A stretch of DNA of 64,000 bases from assembly GCF_004135935.1 (NCBI RefSeq), contig NZ_CP025086.1:1240001-1304000 (forward strand), in the 5' to 3' direction. A program made the translations under genes and the position numbers. Under the pieces are notes generated by a model. That model was not told where the DNA came from, made no database searches, and worked only from the letters and a program-made list of their open reading frames with translations. This document shows positions 49,198 to 58,639 of the stretch, in pieces (the stretch's first letter is position 1; each line of letters starts with the position of its first letter). This DNA comes from Methylovirgula ligni (GTDB lineage Bacteria; Pseudomonadota; Alphaproteobacteria; Rhizobiales; Beijerinckiaceae).

Positions 49198-49899
49198 CTA
49201 ATTGTGCGGTTCCTGCGCGAGTTCAAATCGCGCCACTTCGAAGCTCCGGTTCAGCAGGTTGATGAGATCGAGCGGCGCTCCCGCCGCTTCCGCGCGCCTG
49301 CCGATAAGTTCGAACCAGACTTTGCGCTCGCCCGCCGTCTCGCTCTGGCGCTGGAAGGCGGCATGATAGCCGAGCGGCGCGATCAGCGCGTTGAGCCGGT
49401 CGGAGAGTCCGTCCTCTGGCGCGGCGCGAAGCACGAGGACGGCACGCTGCTCGCGCGGAATCCGCCCGTCGAGCCAGCGCAATGCCGAAAGCGTCAGCAC
49501 CGTCAGTACCGTTCCGGCAATGCCGAGAGAGAGTTGGCCGCCGCCGAAGCACAGACCGATCACGGTCACGACCCAAAGCGTCGCCGCCGTGGTGACGCCG
49601 GTGACGAGATCGCCGCGGCGCAAAATCGTGCCGCCGCCGATGAAGCCGACGCCGGTCAATATGCCCAGCGGCAGGCGCATCATGTCCATGTCGCCGAAGG
49701 AGGCCGCCGTCTTGCCGGTGACCGGCAGCAGAATGTTGGCCTGGACCATCGCCAGCGCGGCCGCGAGCGCGACGAGGATCGTCGTCCGCAGGCCCGCGAC
49801 ATGTCCGCGCACGCCGCGATCGATGCCGATAATGCCGCCCGCCAGCACGGTGAGAGCAAGGCGCAGCGCTATATCTTCCCAACTCGGATAAAGGGGCAT
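49198..49899 (-). CDS. MgtC/SapB family membrane protein
   Basis: 233 residues. ALRLALTVLAGGIIGIDRGVRGHVAGLRTTILVALAAALAM is the MgtC N-terminal membrane segment with the GIDRG/RGHVAGLRT motif; GVGFIGGGTILRRGDLVTGVTTAATLW and further TM helices follow, then a cytoplasmic C-terminal domain (about residues 145-233). Families of this type are linked to magnesium homeostasis and virulence; transport is uncertain. Confidence 0.9.
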   Translation of the reverse strand: MPLYPSWEDIALRLALTVLAGGIIGIDRGVRGHVAGLRTTILVALAAALAMVQANILLPVTGKTAASFGDMDMMRLPLGILTGVGFIGGGTILRRGDLVTGVTTAATLWVVTVIGLCFGGGQLSLGIAGTVLTVLTLSALRWLDGRIPREQRAVLVLRAAPEDGLSDRLNALIAPLGYHAAFQRQSETAGERKVWFELIGRRAEAAGAPLDLINLLNRSFEVARFELAQEPHN

Positions 49900-50005
49900 T
49901 TGCGCGAATATCGTTCACAGCCGATAAAGTTTGCGACCGATCATAGGCCAAGCCGCGACCGTTGAATATGGTCGTCCGTCCGCGATCAATGCCAGGGATC
50001 ATCGT

Positions 50006-51631
50006 ATGGGATCGAATAGCCGTCCGGCAAAAATTTCAGGTTTGCGCGCCCCGATGCGCCGCCGGAAGCCGCGTGACCCGGCCGCACCTGAAGGCGCGGA
50101 GAAGACCCTGAGATTCGCGCTCGATCCCAACGATTGCGAATTGCTGCTGGCGCGACTCAGCAAGGCGGGCGCGCATTGGACGGCGGAGACGAAACTGCTC
50201 TCGCTCTATCTCGACACGCCGGATTGCGCCATCGGCAAGCTTGGCTTCGGATTTGGCGTGCGCCGGCGTGGCGATGTCACGCTCAACGATACGAAAGAGG
50301 CGCTGCGCCGCTTCGCCCGCGGCCAGCCGGGCGTCGGCGGCTGGTCGACTTTTCGCCATGCGCTCTCCGTCGCGGCGCCAACCGATGCGCGCGAATTGCA
50401 AAAGCTCCTGCGCGGTCCGAACGCGAGGCAAAGCCTCAAGCTCGTCTATCAGAGCGAGGCGCAGCAGAGCTTCTGGTCCCTGCCGTTCGGCGGCGATGCG
50501 AGTCTCGTGCTCGAGCAGGCGAACATCGTCAACGGCATCCATACGCGGCTTGCTTCGCTGACGTTGATCTATCCGGAGAATGCCGCGGGTCTGGCGCTGG
50601 CCTTCATCGCCACGCTCGGCAAGAGCGTGCCGCTCCGCCTTACCGGCGAAACGCTGGCGCTGACCGCCTATCAGACCGCCGGACATTCCGATGTTGCAAC
50701 TCCCGCCGCCATCACGCCACGTCTCACGGCGGATACATCGGTGGCCGCTGCCTTTCAGGCGATTGCGCATGCCGCCATCGATCATTTTCTGCTGGCACAA
50801 GTTCGCGTGCGCCGCTTGCACGACGTCGAGGGCGTGCATCAATGCCGTGTCGCCCTGCGCCGCTTTTCCACCGCGCTGCGCTTGTTCCGCCCGCTGATCG
50901 GCGGTGCTGGCGCCAAAGCCGTGAAGGAGGATCTGAACCGGATCAAGAGCTCCTTGCGCGCGGCGCGGGATATCGACGTGTTGCTGGCGCGGCTGGCGGG
51001 CAAGGATGCCGACTCTGCTGTGGCGACGGTGCGCAAATTGCTCGAGGCACGGCGGGAGAAGACCTATGCTGCGCTGGTCGATGTTCTGAACGCGCCGGGG
51101 ACGGAAGATTCCCTGTTGCGTGTCGTCACCTGGATCGAAGCCGGCGATTGGACAGCGGACGCCGCCCGCGCTGAGCCGATCGGCACTTTCGTTCAGCGCA
51201 AATTCAGCAAAAGCGTCCCAAAATTCCATCGTCGGTGCGCGGACCTCGAAGAGGCGAGTCCCGCGGAGCGGCATCAGACGCGCATCCGCGCCAAGAATCT
51301 GCGTTATGGCGCGGAATTTTTCGACGGTCTGTCGGCTGGCGCCGATGCCAAAGCGTTCCGCAAGCGGTTGCGTGGCTTTGTAGCGGCTTTGAAGAAGTTG
51401 CAGACCTTCCTGGGGGAGGAGAACGACGCGGAAATGGCGCAGCACTATTTCGCCAGGCTCGCCGAGGATGGCGATAGCGTGCGCGCGGATGCGGCGGCCG
51501 TCGCCGCGGGCGCCGCGCTCGCCGCCAAATTGCGTCGCCGCGGCAAGCGCCAGTTCCATAAGGGGGCGGAAAAAGCCCGCGAGGCGCTTTTCGACACCAA
51601 GCCATTCTGGACCGGCTTGGCACGTGATTAA
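50006..51631 (+). CDS. CYTH-CHAD domain protein with a degenerate CYTH motif
   Basis: 541 residues from the ATG at 50006 (in-frame earlier starts are antisense to MgtC). The N-terminal CYTH/triphosphate tunnel domain lacks the usual ExExK: it reads GAEKTLRFALD, then LLSLYLDTPDCAIGKLGFGFGVRRRGD, so a catalytic tunnel is doubtful. The C-terminal CHAD domain is well conserved (HDVEGVHQCRVALRRFSTALRLF; RIKSSLRAARDIDVLLARLAG; HQTRIRAKNLRYGAEFFDGL). CHAD proteins bind polyphosphate granules; this one may bind polyphosphate without hydrolysing it. Confidence 0.85.
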   Translation: MGSNSRPAKISGLRAPMRRRKPRDPAAPEGAEKTLRFALDPNDCELLLARLSKAGAHWTAETKLLSLYLDTPDCAIGKLGFGFGVRRRGDVTLNDTKEALRRFARGQPGVGGWSTFRHALSVAAPTDARELQKLLRGPNARQSLKLVYQSEAQQSFWSLPFGGDASLVLEQANIVNGIHTRLASLTLIYPENAAGLALAFIATLGKSVPLRLTGETLALTAYQTAGHSDVATPAAITPRLTADTSVAAAFQAIAHAAIDHFLLAQVRVRRLHDVEGVHQCRVALRRFSTALRLFRPLIGGAGAKAVKEDLNRIKSSLRAARDIDVLLARLAGKDADSAVATVRKLLEARREKTYAALVDVLNAPGTEDSLLRVVTWIEAGDWTADAARAEPIGTFVQRKFSKSVPKFHRRCADLEEASPAERHQTRIRAKNLRYGAEFFDGLSAGADAKAFRKRLRGFVAALKKLQTFLGEENDAEMAQHYFARLAEDGDSVRADAAAVAAGAALAAKLRRRGKRQFHKGAEKAREALFDTKPFWTGLARD

Positions 51632-51722
51632 CAACTCTCGCCGAGAATGGCATCGACGCCTATCCGCCAACCGCGGCATGGCTTAAGCTACTGAAATCTA
51701 GCGCCGGAGCATCCGCAGGGAT

Positions 51723-53138
51723 ATGGACGTGAAAATTCTCCCCATCATCATGTGTGGCGGCTCCGGCACGCGCGTGTGGCCTGAATCGCGCGAGAGCCTG
51801 CCGAAGCAATTCATTCCGCTCCTTGGCGTGCGTTCCACGTTCCAAGCGACGCTGGAGAATCTCGACGAATCCCTGTTCGAGGCGCCGATCGTCATTTCCA
51901 ACCAGGATTATCGCTTCCTAGTTTCTGAGCAGGTCAAGGAGACGGGCCGCACCGCGCGCGTCGTGCTCGAACCGGTGCGGCGCGATTCCGCGGCCGCTGT
52001 TGCTGTCGGCACGGAACTCGCTGTCGAGATCGCGCCGGATACGATCGTCGCCATCTTCGCGGCGGATCACATCGTGCGAGATCGCGCAGCTTTTCTCGCC
52101 GCGTGCCGCGAGGCCGCTGCCGCGGCGGCGCAGGGCTATATCGTGACGCTCGGCATCAAGCCGACTCAGCCTGCGACCGGCTATGGCTACATCAGGACCG
52201 GCGCCCCTGTGCTCGCTGGCAGCACGGTGCTTAAGGCCGAGGCCTTCGTCGAAAAGCCGGATGCGGAGACGGCGGCACGTTACGTCGCCGAGGGCTATCT
52301 TTGGAACGCCGGCAATTTCTTCTTCCGCGCCGATGTCATGCAGGAGGAACTTCGCCATTTCACGCCGCTGGTGCAGGCGGCGGCCGCGGAGGCGCTGGCC
52401 AAGGCGCGCAAGGATCTCGATTTCCTGCTGCTCGACAAGGAAGCGTTTTCCCGCGCGCCGAAAATCTCGATCGATTATGCGGTGATGGAACATACCGAAA
52501 AGGCGGCCGTCGTGCCGGCCGATATCGGCTGGTCGGATGTCGGCACCTGGGCGGCCGTCTACGAATTGTCCGAGCATGACGCCGACGGCAATTCGGTGCG
52601 CGGCAATGGCATCGTGCTTGACGCGTCGAACGTTCATATCCGTTCAGATGAGCATCTCACCACAGTCGTCGGCGTCGATAATGTCATCGTGGTGACGACG
52701 CAGGACGCGGTCCTCGTGCTCGATCGCGCGCATGGCGACAAGGTCAAGCAGCTCGTAGATCGTCTCAAGGCCGAGAACCGGCGCGAGGCGCTGGAGCACA
52801 AGCGCTCTTATCGTCCCTGGGGCTATTATCAATCCGTCGACAACGGACCGCGCTATCAGGTCAAGCGCATCGTCGTGAAACCCGGCGCGCGGCTCTCGCT
52901 GCAGAAGCATTTCCACCGTGCCGAACATTGGATCGTCGTACGTGGCACGGCGGAGGTGACGCGCAACAACGAAGTGATTCAGGTGCACGAGAATGAATCG
53001 ATCTATCTGCCGATCGGCGCCGTGCATCGCCTCGCCAATCCCGGCAGGATCGATCTCGAACTGATCGAGGTGCAGACCGGCTCTTATCTCGGCGAAGACG
53101 ATATCGTCCGGATCGAGGACGTCTACAATCGCGTCTGA
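51723..53138 (+). CDS. manC: Mannose-1-phosphate guanylyltransferase/mannose-6-phosphate isomerase
   Basis: 471 residues. Nucleotidyltransferase motif IIMCGGSGTRVWPESRESLPKQF, then VVLEPVRRDSAAAVAVGTELAVE and FVEKPDAETAARYVAEGYLWNAGNFFF; C-terminal cupin/isomerase domain with LQKHFHRAEHWIVVRGTAEVT and HRLANPGRIDLELIEVQTGSYLGEDDIVR. Full-length ManC/CpsB-type enzyme that makes GDP-mannose for polysaccharides. It overlaps no neighbour; a family-1 palindrome follows its stop. Confidence 0.94.
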   Translation: MDVKILPIIMCGGSGTRVWPESRESLPKQFIPLLGVRSTFQATLENLDESLFEAPIVISNQDYRFLVSEQVKETGRTARVVLEPVRRDSAAAVAVGTELAVEIAPDTIVAIFAADHIVRDRAAFLAACREAAAAAAQGYIVTLGIKPTQPATGYGYIRTGAPVLAGSTVLKAEAFVEKPDAETAARYVAEGYLWNAGNFFFRADVMQEELRHFTPLVQAAAAEALAKARKDLDFLLLDKEAFSRAPKISIDYAVMEHTEKAAVVPADIGWSDVGTWAAVYELSEHDADGNSVRGNGIVLDASNVHIRSDEHLTTVVGVDNVIVVTTQDAVLVLDRAHGDKVKQLVDRLKAENRREALEHKRSYRPWGYYQSVDNGPRYQVKRIVVKPGARLSLQKHFHRAEHWIVVRGTAEVTRNNEVIQVHENESIYLPIGAVHRLANPGRIDLELIEVQTGSYLGEDDIVRIEDVYNRV

Positions 53139-53148
53139 TGCGATACGG

Positions 53149-53221
53149 CTCGCGCTATAATTTTTTTTGACGCGTTTTCTTTACGCGAACCGGTGTCCAC
53201 TTCGCTCGAAAACGCTTTAAT
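53149..53221. repeat. Dispersed intergenic palindrome, family 1 copy (after manC)
   Basis: TGACGCGTTTTCTTTACGCG AACCGGTGTCCACTTCGCTCGAAAACGC: arms GCGTTTTC.. / ..GAAAACGC with an AACCGGTGTCCACTT core like the other copies. It is preceded by an eight-T run, and the element may end transcription of manC. Confidence 0.55.
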
Positions 53222-53570
53222 GCCTGGCGGTCTGGTTGTGCGAACGCTCCCACCAGATCGTTGCCAACAGGCCGAAGGCGACTCCGCATAGAGCGCCGAG
53301 CGAGCTCATGACGAAATCGCCATAGCGCCCATTCCGCCCCGGAATGAGGAGCTGCAGAATCTCCAGGCTGCCGGCATAGATACTGAGCCAGGCGGCGATC
53401 TCGATCCCCGCCGCGGGGCGCGGAAAGCGGATCGACAGGATCAAAGCGGTCAGGAAATACGCCAGAAAGCGCTCTGCCAGCTCCGATGAAACCGCGTGCG
53501 GATGCAGTCCGCCGGGGGTCAGTGACACCACGGCGATGATCAGAATCGCCAACCAGGGGGCAAGTCGCAT
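53217..53570 (-). CDS. VanZ-like family small membrane protein
   Basis: 117 residues from the ATG at 53570 (a GTG at 53582 would add 4). Four TM segments predicted: LAPWLAILIIAVVSLTPGG.., FLAYFLTALILSIRF, IEIAAWLSIYAGSLEILQLLIPGRNGRYGDFVMSSLGALCGVAFGLL. The LTPGG and (E)ILQLLIPGRNGRYGDF segments match the VanZ family. Function unknown in this group. Confidence 0.78.
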   Translation of the reverse strand: MRLAPWLAILIIAVVSLTPGGLHPHAVSSELAERFLAYFLTALILSIRFPRPAAGIEIAAWLSIYAGSLEILQLLIPGRNGRYGDFVMSSLGALCGVAFGLLATIWWERSHNQTARH

Positions 53571-53786
53571 GAATCGGATCACGCGTAAGTCTTAGCACCC
53601 CAAGAGGAGCGGGCCAACGAAGATTGGCGAATTTGCTAAAAGAAACCAGGGGGCCGATTCACCCATCCTTTACCATGGGGCCGCGTCCGTTAGCGTTATC
53701 GCTTTCCTAACCACAACAATCGGATGCGAGCGACGCCGCAAAATTTCGGTTTATAAAGAGACATCTTATTTTCTCGGGGTGGTTCC

Positions 53787-54500
53787 ATGTTGAAACCCTG
53801 CGCACCTATCTGGTTTGGCGCGGCGCTCTCCAGTCTTGCCGTGTTGGTTCTTGCTCTTCCGGCAGCCGCGCAAACCTATAATGATCCCCAAAATCGCCAA
53901 ATGGCGAACGCTGCACCGCCTCCCGGCAGCTATGGTGGCGGATTTTTCGAGTTCCTCGCCACGGGCGGCCGCAGCACCTACAACACGCCCGCGTCCAGCA
54001 CGCCCGCTTCGGCCTATCGCGCCGAGGCGCAGCCGGCCGAGCCGCAGCGCACTGTCGATCCGATGTTCCTGCGCCAGGAGGTCGATTATTCCGGCTCCGA
54101 GCGGCCGGGCACGATCGTTATCGACACCAAAGACAAGTTTTTGTTTCTGGTCGAAAAGGACGGCAAGGCACGGCGCTATGGTGTCGGCGTCGGGCGCGAG
54201 GGCTTCGCCTGGTCGGGCACCGAGAAAATTTCGCGCAAGGCCGAATGGCCGGATTGGACGCCGCCGTCGGAAATGCTGAAACGCCGCCCGGATTTGCCGA
54301 CTCACATGGCGGGCGGCATCGGCAATCCGCTCGGCGCGCGTGCACTCTATCTCGGCGCCTCGCTCTATCGCATCCACGGCACCAACGAGCCTTACTCGAT
54401 CGGCACCAATGTCTCGTCGGGCTGCATAAGGATGATGAACGAGGACGTCATCGATCTTTATGACCGCGTCGGCGTCGGCACCAAGGTCATTGTGATGTAG
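53787..54500 (+). CDS. L,D-transpeptidase (YkuD/ErfK-type), exported
   Basis: 237 residues with a signal peptide (PIWFGAALSSLAVLVLALPAAAQ). YkuD domain with H197 (YRIHGTN) and C213 in SIGTNVSSGCIRMMNEDVIDLYDRV, complete catalytic pattern; an unstructured segment (about 35-95) precedes it. Roles: L,D-crosslinking or protein anchoring to the wall. Its 3' end overlaps the otsA 3' end by 14 bases, convergent. Confidence 0.9.
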   Translation: MLKPCAPIWFGAALSSLAVLVLALPAAAQTYNDPQNRQMANAAPPPGSYGGGFFEFLATGGRSTYNTPASSTPASAYRAEAQPAEPQRTVDPMFLRQEVDYSGSERPGTIVIDTKDKFLFLVEKDGKARRYGVGVGREGFAWSGTEKISRKAEWPDWTPPSEMLKRRPDLPTHMAGGIGNPLGARALYLGASLYRIHGTNEPYSIGTNVSSGCIRMMNEDVIDLYDRVGVGTKVIVM

Positions 54501-55881
54501 GCATGCCCGTGCTTGTCGCGGTGCCGGCCAGAGCGTTGAGGAAGTCGCGGCAATAACTCGCCGCGGTTGTCCGGCAGATTTTCTCGAACAGTTTCTCGTG
54601 CCGGTCCTTGCGCTCGTCGAGCGGCATGATCAGCGCCGCATGCATCGCCTCGGTGATTTCCTCCGGGTCGTAGGGATTGATGATGATCGCCTCGGTCAGG
54701 TCCTCCGCCGCGCCGGCGAGGCGCGAGAGCACCAGGACGCCGGGATCTTCGGGATCTTGCGCGGCGACATATTCCTTGGCGACGAGGTTCATCCCATCGC
54801 GCAGCGGCGTGACAAGGCCGACCCGCGCCTGTCGATGAAATCCGGCAAGATTCGCGCGCGAGACAGCGCGAGTCATGTAGCGCAAGGGCTGCCAGTCGAA
54901 ATCGGCATAGCGGCCGTTTATTTCGCCGGACAGACGGTCGAGTTCGTGCTTCAGCCGCTGATATTCGGTGACATCCTCGCGCGAGCGGGCCGCGATCTGG
55001 AGATAGGTCACGTGCATCCGATGTTCCGGGAACCGGTCGAGCAGATAGCCGAAGGCTTCGAAACGGTTCGGCAGGCCCTTTGAATAATCCAGCCGATCGA
55101 CGCCGATCATGAAGGAACGGCCGGCGATGCTCTCGAACAGCCGATGCCCGGCGATGCTCCCGGCTGCCTTTTTCGCCTGCCGGGCGAAGGCGCGCGAATC
55201 GATGCCGATGGGGAAAGTGTCGACGATAACCGGCCGCCCTTCGAACCAGATCGGCTCGCCCGACTGACGCGCGATATTGAGGAAGTTCCGGAGGCAATCC
55301 TCGAAATCGTGGAGATGCTGGCGCGCCTGGAAGCCGACCACATCATAGGCCAGCATCATCCGCAGCAGCCATTCGGCCGAAGGCAGAATGCTGAAGACGC
55401 TCGCCGGCACGAACGGGACATGCAGAAAGAAGCCGATCCGGTTCTTGACGCCGAGCGCGCGTAGAGCTTCGGCGAGCGGGATCAGGTGATAATCATGCAC
55501 CCAGATGAGGTCGTCAGGCCGCAGCAATTCGGCGAGGGCCTTGGCATAGGCGCGGTTGACGGAGAGATAGCCCTCGAAATCCTCGCGGTCGAATTCCAGG
55601 AGGCCTGGCTGGAAATGCAGCAGCGGCCAGAGCACGGAATTGGCGAAGCCGACATAGAAGCGGCGGTAATCTTGTTCCGAAAGGTCGATCGTCGCGAAAT
55701 CGAGCTTGCCGGTCGCGTGGATCTTGGCCGAAGTCGCGGTTTCCGCGGCCAGTTCGCCGCTCCAGCCGAGCCAGAGCGCACCTTGCTTGAACACATCCTT
55801 CAAGGCGACGGTCAAACCGCCGGCCTTGGCGCCTTTGGATGGCAGCGGCACGCGGTTGGAAACGATTACGACGCGCGCCAT
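54487..55881 (-). CDS. otsA: Trehalose-6-phosphate synthase OtsA
   Basis: 464 residues from the ATG at 55881 with a GGAGG SD; the longer frame reads into GH15. [39 protein letters not shown]-like segment, [63 protein letters not shown] are all trehalose synthase features. It makes trehalose-6-phosphate from UDP-glucose and Glc-6-P. The start overlaps the 3' end of the GH15 gene, 16 bases. Confidence 0.95.
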   Translation of the reverse strand: MARVVIVSNRVPLPSKGAKAGGLTVALKDVFKQGALWLGWSGELAAETATSAKIHATGKLDFATIDLSEQDYRRFYVGFANSVLWPLLHFQPGLLEFDREDFEGYLSVNRAYAKALAELLRPDDLIWVHDYHLIPLAEALRALGVKNRIGFFLHVPFVPASVFSILPSAEWLLRMMLAYDVVGFQARQHLHDFEDCLRNFLNIARQSGEPIWFEGRPVIVDTFPIGIDSRAFARQAKKAAGSIAGHRLFESIAGRSFMIGVDRLDYSKGLPNRFEAFGYLLDRFPEHRMHVTYLQIAARSREDVTEYQRLKHELDRLSGEINGRYADFDWQPLRYMTRAVSRANLAGFHRQARVGLVTPLRDGMNLVAKEYVAAQDPEDPGVLVLSRLAGAAEDLTEAIIINPYDPEEITEAMHAALIMPLDERKDRHEKLFEKICRTTAASYCRDFLNALAGTATSTGMPTSQ

Positions 55882-57662
55882 AACGCCTCCTCCCAGCCGC
55901 GCGAGAGCCGCGCCGCCGAATGAATGAGCCCGACATGCGAATAGGCCTGGGGAAAATTGCCCCATAGCGTTCGCGGCCCGGCGAGAATGTCTTCCGACAA
56001 CAGACCCGCCGAATTGCGGACCGAAAGCGCGTTTTTGAAAATCTCGCGCGCCTCGTCGCGCCGCCCCGCGAAGGCGAGCGCATCGGCGTACCAGAACGTG
56101 CAGACAAGAAAGGCCGTCTCCGGATGGCCGAAATCGTCAGCCTCGTCGTAGCGCATGATGAAACCGTCGCGCAGGAGCCGCTTGGCGATGACATCGAGCG
56201 TTTTGTCCATTCGCGGGTCGTTCGCCGGCAGGAAGCCGATCTCCGGCAGCAGCAGGCAGGTCGCATCCGTGACCGGCGCATCGAGGACGCCGGAAAGCCA
56301 GCCCTCGGGGGTGGTCGCGCGTTCCAGAATCTCCGAGTGCAGCTTGGCCGCCTGCGCCGCCCATGTTGCGGCTTCAGTCGATTCGCCGACACGGTCGGCA
56401 ATGCGCGCGAGCCGGTTCAGCGCCGCCCAGCACATGGCGGCGCAATAGGTGTGGATTTTCGAGCGGCCGCGGTATTCCCACGGCCCGGCGTCAACCGTCA
56501 GAGCATAGCGCGCGGCGAGTTGGCCCATGCCACGCAATTGCTGATAAAGCGTCGCAAGGCCCTTGTAGGTCAGCCGCGCGTCCCAGAACATTTGCGCGGC
56601 GGTGAGGATGATCGAGCCGTACACGTCGTTCTGGATTTGCGAGACGGCGGCATTGCCGATCCGGACCGGACCCATGCCCTGATAGCCGGAAAGGGTGGAC
56701 GCGAACCGCTCCTCGGAACTTGTGCCGGAGGAGATAGGATAAAGCGGGGCGATGGCGATGTCGTTCTCGCGCAGAACCGCATCGATGATGAAGCGGATGA
56801 AATTTTCCATCGTCCGGGTCGCGCCCAGCCGGTTCAGCGCGCCGACGGTAAAGAACGCGTCGCGCAGCCAACAGTAACGATAATCCCAATTGCGTACCGT
56901 ATGCGGCGCTTCGGGGATCGACGTGGTCAGCGCTGCGACGATCGCGCCGGTATCCTCGCAACTGCAGAGTTTGAGCGTGATGGCCGAGCGGATGACCTCC
57001 TGCTGCCATTCGAAGGGGATCGAAAGGCCGCGCACCCAGGCGCGCCAGTCGTCGATCGTCGCGGCGAGGAAACTCTGCGCGAGGGAATCGGGCGCCTCGG
57101 GCACCGATTCGTCCGGGCCGATGAAAAGATTGACAGGCCGGTCGAGCGCAAACTCGGTCTCTTCGAGAATATAGGCAATGGCCATGTCGGCGGTGACGCG
57201 CAAGGCCATCTGGCCGCCGCCGTAGCGCACATGATTGCTGCCGAAGCTGATCGACGGCTTTGTTGCGCCATAATTGAAATGCGGGCGTATCCGCACCGAG
57301 AGCCGCACGCGTTTGGTCATGGGTTCGATACGGCGAATGAGCATCGGCGGGTGGAAGCTGCGGCCGAAACGCTGCGCGCGCGGCGCGAAATCGGTGATGC
57401 GCACCTGCCCGCCGTTACGGTCGGTGATGGTCGTTTCCAGCACCGCCGTATTGGGCAGATAGCGCTGGTTGGTTTCGATCGCGTCGCAAACGACGACGTC
57501 CATGAAGCCCTGCTGCGGATCGTCACCGTTGACGAGCGCCGAGAAAACAGGATCCCCGTCAAGTCGCGGAAAGCAGAACCACACGTGACGGCCGCCCCGG
57601 TCGATGAGGCTTGCGATCGCGCAATTGCCGATAGCAGCAAGGTCGAGCGTTTGCATTGGCAC
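55866..57662 (-). CDS. Glycoside hydrolase family 15 protein
   Basis: 598 residues. AIGNCAIASLIDRGGRHVWFCFPRLDGDPVFSALV is the typical GH15/trehalase-glucoamylase opening; NWDYRYCWLRDAFFTVGALNRLG carries catalytic-region residues, and SSEERFASTLSGYQGMGPVRIGN, DAGPWEYRGRSKIHTYCAAMCW follow. Within the otsB-GH15-otsA operon the likely activity is on trehalose or another alpha-glucan. It overlaps otsA at its 3' end and starts 6 bases after otsB. Confidence 0.9.
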   Translation of the reverse strand: MPMQTLDLAAIGNCAIASLIDRGGRHVWFCFPRLDGDPVFSALVNGDDPQQGFMDVVVCDAIETNQRYLPNTAVLETTITDRNGGQVRITDFAPRAQRFGRSFHPPMLIRRIEPMTKRVRLSVRIRPHFNYGATKPSISFGSNHVRYGGGQMALRVTADMAIAYILEETEFALDRPVNLFIGPDESVPEAPDSLAQSFLAATIDDWRAWVRGLSIPFEWQQEVIRSAITLKLCSCEDTGAIVAALTTSIPEAPHTVRNWDYRYCWLRDAFFTVGALNRLGATRTMENFIRFIIDAVLRENDIAIAPLYPISSGTSSEERFASTLSGYQGMGPVRIGNAAVSQIQNDVYGSIILTAAQMFWDARLTYKGLATLYQQLRGMGQLAARYALTVDAGPWEYRGRSKIHTYCAAMCWAALNRLARIADRVGESTEAATWAAQAAKLHSEILERATTPEGWLSGVLDAPVTDATCLLLPEIGFLPANDPRMDKTLDVIAKRLLRDGFIMRYDEADDFGHPETAFLVCTFWYADALAFAGRRDEAREIFKNALSVRNSAGLLSEDILAGPRTLWGNFPQAYSHVGLIHSAARLSRGWEEALWRAS

Positions 57663-57668
57663 GCATCC

Positions 57669-58403
57669 TCAGAGATCGGCGACGCGTTTGAGCCAATCGC
57701 GCACGTCGCGCGGCTGGCCACCGAAATAGGTCGCGACATCGAGCGCGAGACCGCCATGGGCGCGGGCAGCGGCGAAGCCGTCTTCGTCCGTCACGTCATC
57801 GCCGACGAACACCGGATAGCGCCCGGCAAAGGGCGCGAGCTCCATCAGGCGATAGACGGGCCGCGCCTTGGTCGCCGCGCTGGGGCGGATCTCGATCGCC
57901 ATTTTGGCTTCCAGCAATTCAAACGCGCCCGGCTCGCGGGCGAGAAGCTCTTCGGCAAGGCGCCGTACGTGCGTCTCGGCGGCGGGCGCATTGCGGAAAT
58001 GCGCGACAAGATTATGCGGCTTCACCTCGATGAGTACGCCGGGGTGGGCGCGCTGCAATTCGATGAAAGCTTGCACCCAGCCTGGCGGGACCGGTGCGCC
58101 AGTCTGGTCCTGCGTGCCGTCGGGCAGGCGGACGACCGCGCCATGTTCGCTGCCGCCGGCCAGACGCAGCGGATATAGCAGCCGGTCGATTTCGCCGAGC
58201 GCGCGGCCGCTGACGATGGCGAGCGCGCCGTTCAACGCGCGTGCCGCGCCTTGCAAATCGCGAACGAGGGTCGGCGGCATGACGACCGATGAGGGCGTCG
58301 CGGCGATATCGAGCAGGGTTCCGTCGAGGTCGAGAAAAAGCGCCCAGTTCGGAGCCGGCGCAGGCGCCAAAATGCCTCGCACCGACGAGGGCGAATCTTT
58401 CAT
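57669..58403 (-). CDS. otsB: Trehalose-6-phosphate phosphatase OtsB
   Basis: 244 residues from the ATG at 58403 (a longer 283-residue frame starts at 58520). HAD motif I LFLDLDGTLLDIAATPSSV, AIVSGRALGEIDRLLYPLRLAGGSEHGA, a conserved GDDVTDEDGFAAARAHGGLALDV near the end. Dephosphorylates trehalose-6-P to trehalose. First gene of the leftward otsB-GH15-otsA operon, preceded by the DUF2076 terminator. Confidence 0.9.
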   Translation of the reverse strand: MKDSPSSVRGILAPAPAPNWALFLDLDGTLLDIAATPSSVVMPPTLVRDLQGAARALNGALAIVSGRALGEIDRLLYPLRLAGGSEHGAVVRLPDGTQDQTGAPVPPGWVQAFIELQRAHPGVLIEVKPHNLVAHFRNAPAAETHVRRLAEELLAREPGAFELLEAKMAIEIRPSAATKARPVYRLMELAPFAGRYPVFVGDDVTDEDGFAAARAHGGLALDVATYFGGQPRDVRDWLKRVADL

Positions 58404-58585
58404 GGTCTCTGCCTCTAGCCCAAGATGTTCGCTCGCGCTATCGCGCAGCCGGGCGCGGCTGGCCATCATAAGCTCCCCCAGTCCGAGCAGGCGCGCACAG
58501 ATGTCGTGCGCACCGTTCAAATAACGGGCGAGCAGTAAAATCGTTCCGGTCTAGCTGTAAAAAAACTCCCGGCGCATGTGGAAAT

Positions 58586-58615
58586 AAAAAGGCCCCGCCG
58601 CAGGCGCGACGAGGC
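58586..58615 (-). terminator. Rho-independent terminator after the DUF2076 gene
   Basis: On the minus strand GGCCTCGTCGCGCCTGCGGC GGGGCC is followed by TTTTTATTTC: a GC-rich stem of GGCC.. / ..GGCC then a T-tract. It lies 25 bases after the DUF2076 stop and separates it from otsB. Confidence 0.75.
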
Positions 58616-58639
58616 CAGTGTATACGCCCAAATTTGCAA

